Shown piece by piece: positions 9,291 through 10,820 of a stretch of 10,820 bases of DNA; the first letter of the stretch is position 1, and each line of letters begins with the position of its first letter. Under the pieces are notes generated by a model that did no database searches, had not been told where the DNA came from, and worked only from the letters and a program-made list of their open reading frames with translations. The DNA is from Bifidobacterium breve (GTDB taxonomy: Bacteria > Actinomycetota > Actinomycetes > Nanopelagicales > Nanopelagicaceae). A program made the position numbers and the translations under genes. Where the stretch lies: the NCBI GenBank assembly GCA_943324025.2, contig CALPKA020000007.1, positions 1 through 10,820 of the forward strand, in the 5' to 3' direction.

Positions 9291-10453
9291 TGAAACGAAT
9301 ATCCGCACTCCTATTTTTCATACTTCTATTTAATTTAAGTCCAGCAAATGCGGTTGATGTTTTACCAGAACCATTCTTTAAGTATTTGGGATCAAAATAC
9401 TTAGCCAATCCTGGAGTTATTTTGATAGATGGCTCAAGCAATGAAGTTGTTTATGAAAGTGGTTCTGATAAGCCAAGAACTCCAGCATCGGTTCTGAAAG
9501 TAATCTCAACTTCGGCAATGGCACTAACACTTGACTCAGCTACTGTATTCAAAACCGCTTTGTATAAAACTGATAAAAAAGGTGTATTTGTGATTTGGGG
9601 CGAGAATGATCCCTGGATAACCTCAAATGCTAAGTACCGAGATGCAAATAAACGGGCGTACATGCCAGCATTGATTAAAGCAGCATTTGCCTCTGACAAA
9701 TCTCTAAAGAAGATCACATTGGTATATAAAGGTGTTAACAATTCCGATATTTTATATGCAAAACGGGCATTAAATCGCAGATCATCTGTTGCCTATAAAC
9801 CGCTTAGCAAAACTGTTGAAATTGAATCGTTAATTACTGAAAAGATCGCAGAAGTTTCTTCACCACCTCTGCAAAAAATGATTCGATTTGCGCTTTTATA
9901 TAGCGATAATGTTTTGTCACAAAGAATTGCGATGCTTGCCACTGGACTTAATGGATACCCATTAAATAGAACTGGTTTAAATGAAATGATCAATGCAAAA
10001 ATAAGTGGTATTGGAGTAGACACAACTGGAATGAAATTAGTTGATGGATCCGGCCTTGGCGGTGAAAATAGGGTTTCAGCAAAGACCGTTTCACAATTAC
10101 TTTTAAAGATAAAAACAGAGCCACAATTAAAGGTAATTTATGATTCACTTCCGATAAGTGGAGAATCTGGAACATTAATTGGTAGGTATCATTCAACAGC
10201 GCCACAAGCTGTTGGTTTAGTGAGAGCAAAAACTGGATCTACTCGTCACACGGTTTCATTAGCTGGCTTTGCTACCTCTGGTGAAAAAGAATATGTGTTC
10301 GTTGTAATTGCAGATGGCGTGGGAAGAACTAGGAGATTGCAAGATGCTGCGCGAAGTGCAATTGATCGAATGCTGGGAACAATCACTAAGCCACCTGTGA
10401 TCGGTATAACACCACCTGTGCCAGAAACTAATCCATTTACAACTACTCCGTAA
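9290..10453 (+). CDS. dacB: D-alanyl-D-alanine carboxypeptidase/endopeptidase, PBP4 (peptidase S13) family
   Basis: A secreted penicillin-binding protein that trims or cuts peptidoglycan stem peptides. Residues 1-21 form a signal peptide: KR, then a hydrophobic ISALLFFILLFNL core, then ANA with probable cleavage before VDV. It has no lipobox Cys. Catalytic motifs are SVLK (SxxK, Ser67 and Lys70), SDN (205-207) and KTG (314-316). The S13 blocks DGSGLGGENRVSA (252-264) and LPISGESGTLIGR (287-299) are also present. At 387 residues it is short for PBP4, and only about 135 residues separate SxxK from SDN, so the accessory-domain insertion of enterobacterial PBP4 is mostly missing. The C-terminus is a Pro/Thr-rich tail from residue 366 (KPPVIGITPPVPETNPFTTTP region). 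It is coupled to the upstream transporter through a 1-base overlap, and tandem TAA stops end it. Confidence 0.9.
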   Translation: MKRISALLFFILLFNLSPANAVDVLPEPFFKYLGSKYLANPGVILIDGSSNEVVYESGSDKPRTPASVLKVISTSAMALTLDSATVFKTALYKTDKKGVFVIWGENDPWITSNAKYRDANKRAYMPALIKAAFASDKSLKKITLVYKGVNNSDILYAKRALNRRSSVAYKPLSKTVEIESLITEKIAEVSSPPLQKMIRFALLYSDNVLSQRIAMLATGLNGYPLNRTGLNEMINAKISGIGVDTTGMKLVDGSGLGGENRVSAKTVSQLLLKIKTEPQLKVIYDSLPISGESGTLIGRYHSTAPQAVGLVRAKTGSTRHTVSLAGFATSGEKEYVFVVIADGVGRTRRLQDAARSAIDRMLGTITKPPVIGITPPVPETNPFTTTP

Positions 10454-10461
10454 TAAACCTT

Positions 10462-10488
10462 AACTAACCAAGGGTAGAGTTAGTTCAA
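10462..10488 (+). promoter_or_regulatory. ctaB promoter with flanking 7-bp inverted repeat
   Basis: TAGAGT (10475-10480) is a TANNNT -10 box exactly 8 bases before the ctaB ATG, and no ribosome binding site lies between them, so a leaderless transcript is likely. AACTAAC (10462-10468) and GTTAGTT (10479-10485) are a perfect inverted repeat with a 10-base spacer covering the box. It could be a repressor operator or a weak hairpin. No T-run follows, so it is not an intrinsic terminator for dacB. Confidence 0.4.
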
Positions 10489-10820
10489 ATGAAAAATTAC
10501 ATCTCGCTAATGAAGTTGCGGGTAGTTGAACTACTACTTGTAACTACAGTGCCAGCCTTATTTTTGGCAAGCAATGGTGTGCCAGATTTATCAGTCACTT
10601 TTTGGAGTTTATTAGGTGGAACTTTCGCTGCAGGTGGTGCGAATGCTTTCAATATGGTCATCGAAGCAAAATCTGATTTATTAATGAAACGGACTGCAAA
10701 GCGTCCAATTGCAACAGGTGAGATTTCTCGGCGCTCTGGGCTTATATTTGCAACAGCCATTTCTTTGTTGTCGCTAGTAATGTTCTATTTGTTTACTACC
10801 AAACTGGCAGCCCTCTTAAC
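10489..10820 (+). CDS. ctaB: Protoheme IX farnesyltransferase (haem O synthase), 5' part only
   Basis: CtaB transfers a farnesyl group from farnesyl diphosphate to haem B to make haem O for haem-copper terminal oxidases. It is an integral membrane UbiA-superfamily prenyltransferase. The 110 residues visible start with ISLMKLRVVELLLVTTVPALFLA (first helix, 5-27) and continue with GGTFAAGGANAFN (43-55) and MKRTAKRPIATGEI (66-79), a clear CtaB/CyoE pattern. The first Asp-rich motif reads N55-xxx-E59-xxx-D63 instead of the usual NxxxDxxxD, with Lys61 where most relatives have Asp. The usual KPR near the N-terminus is KLR (9-11). Both are departures in the active-site region, though the change to Glu is conservative. 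The gene runs off the window. The start is supported by alignment with the family opening and by the -10 box 8 bases upstream. Confidence 0.88.
   Translation, partial: MKNYISLMKLRVVELLLVTTVPALFLASNGVPDLSVTFWSLLGGTFAAGGANAFNMVIEAKSDLLMKRTAKRPIATGEISRRSGLIFATAISLLSLVMFYLFTTKLAALL

Noticed and set aside
10497..10760. 87-codon minus-strand frame at the right edge
   Set aside because: The plus strand here encodes unmistakable CtaB sequence; the minus frame is its complement and has no start or family support.

Overview
The window looks like a piece of the chromosome of a small-genome, low-GC actinobacterium, most plausibly a free-living freshwater lineage of the acI / Nanopelagicales type. Two things point there. 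The gene families are actinobacterial: an actinobacterial GuaB1-type IMP dehydrogenase relative, the tmk-holB pair, and a CtaB with an ELLLVTTVP segment. The base composition is AT-rich, roughly 40% GC, with packed genes and very short or negative intergenic distances. The lineage is an inference from composition and gene families; no rRNA or other marker gene is present. There are no mobile elements, CRISPR arrays, tRNAs or rRNAs.

Layout, left to right. Bases 1-382 hold the 3' part of thymidylate kinase, which overlaps holB (DNA polymerase III delta prime, 382-1527) by one base. A glyoxalase-like VOC protein (1572-2216) follows. Next comes a 137-base leader containing two dyads, then a RhlE-type DEAD-box RNA helicase (2354-3652) and an NCS1 nucleobase permease (3677-5113). 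The permease runs head-on into guaB1 (complement of 5094-6530), a probable GMP reductase with CBS domains, and the two overlap by 20 bases at their 3' ends.

The 248 bases between the divergent starts of guaB1 and a TPR-repeat gene (6779-7723) are the most unusual part of the window. They are about 52% GC, clearly above the neighbours, and can be folded by eye into a chain of well-formed hairpins. They begin at a nearly symmetric -10 box that reads TATAGT towards guaB1 and TATACT towards the RNA. I call this an unidentified structured RNA, either stand-alone or a long leader of the TPR gene.

The TPR gene converges on a TrmH/SpoU RNA methyltransferase (complement of 7720-8373), and both stop codons are packed into one TTAA. 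Divergent from trmH is a two-gene unit: an EamA/DMT permease (8400-9290) and a secreted D-Ala-D-Ala carboxypeptidase of the PBP4/DacB family (9290-10453), overlapping as TAATG. The window ends inside ctaB (haem O synthase, 10489-10820), preceded by a 7-bp inverted repeat around a -10 box.

Most genes are housekeeping: DNA replication and dTTP supply, RNA remodelling and modification, purine uptake and interconversion, cell-wall trimming, and haem O synthesis. Several starts (guaB1, ctaB, perhaps trmH) have a TANNNT box 6-8 bases before the start codon and little or no leader, the geometry expected of leaderless mRNAs, which are common in actinobacteria.
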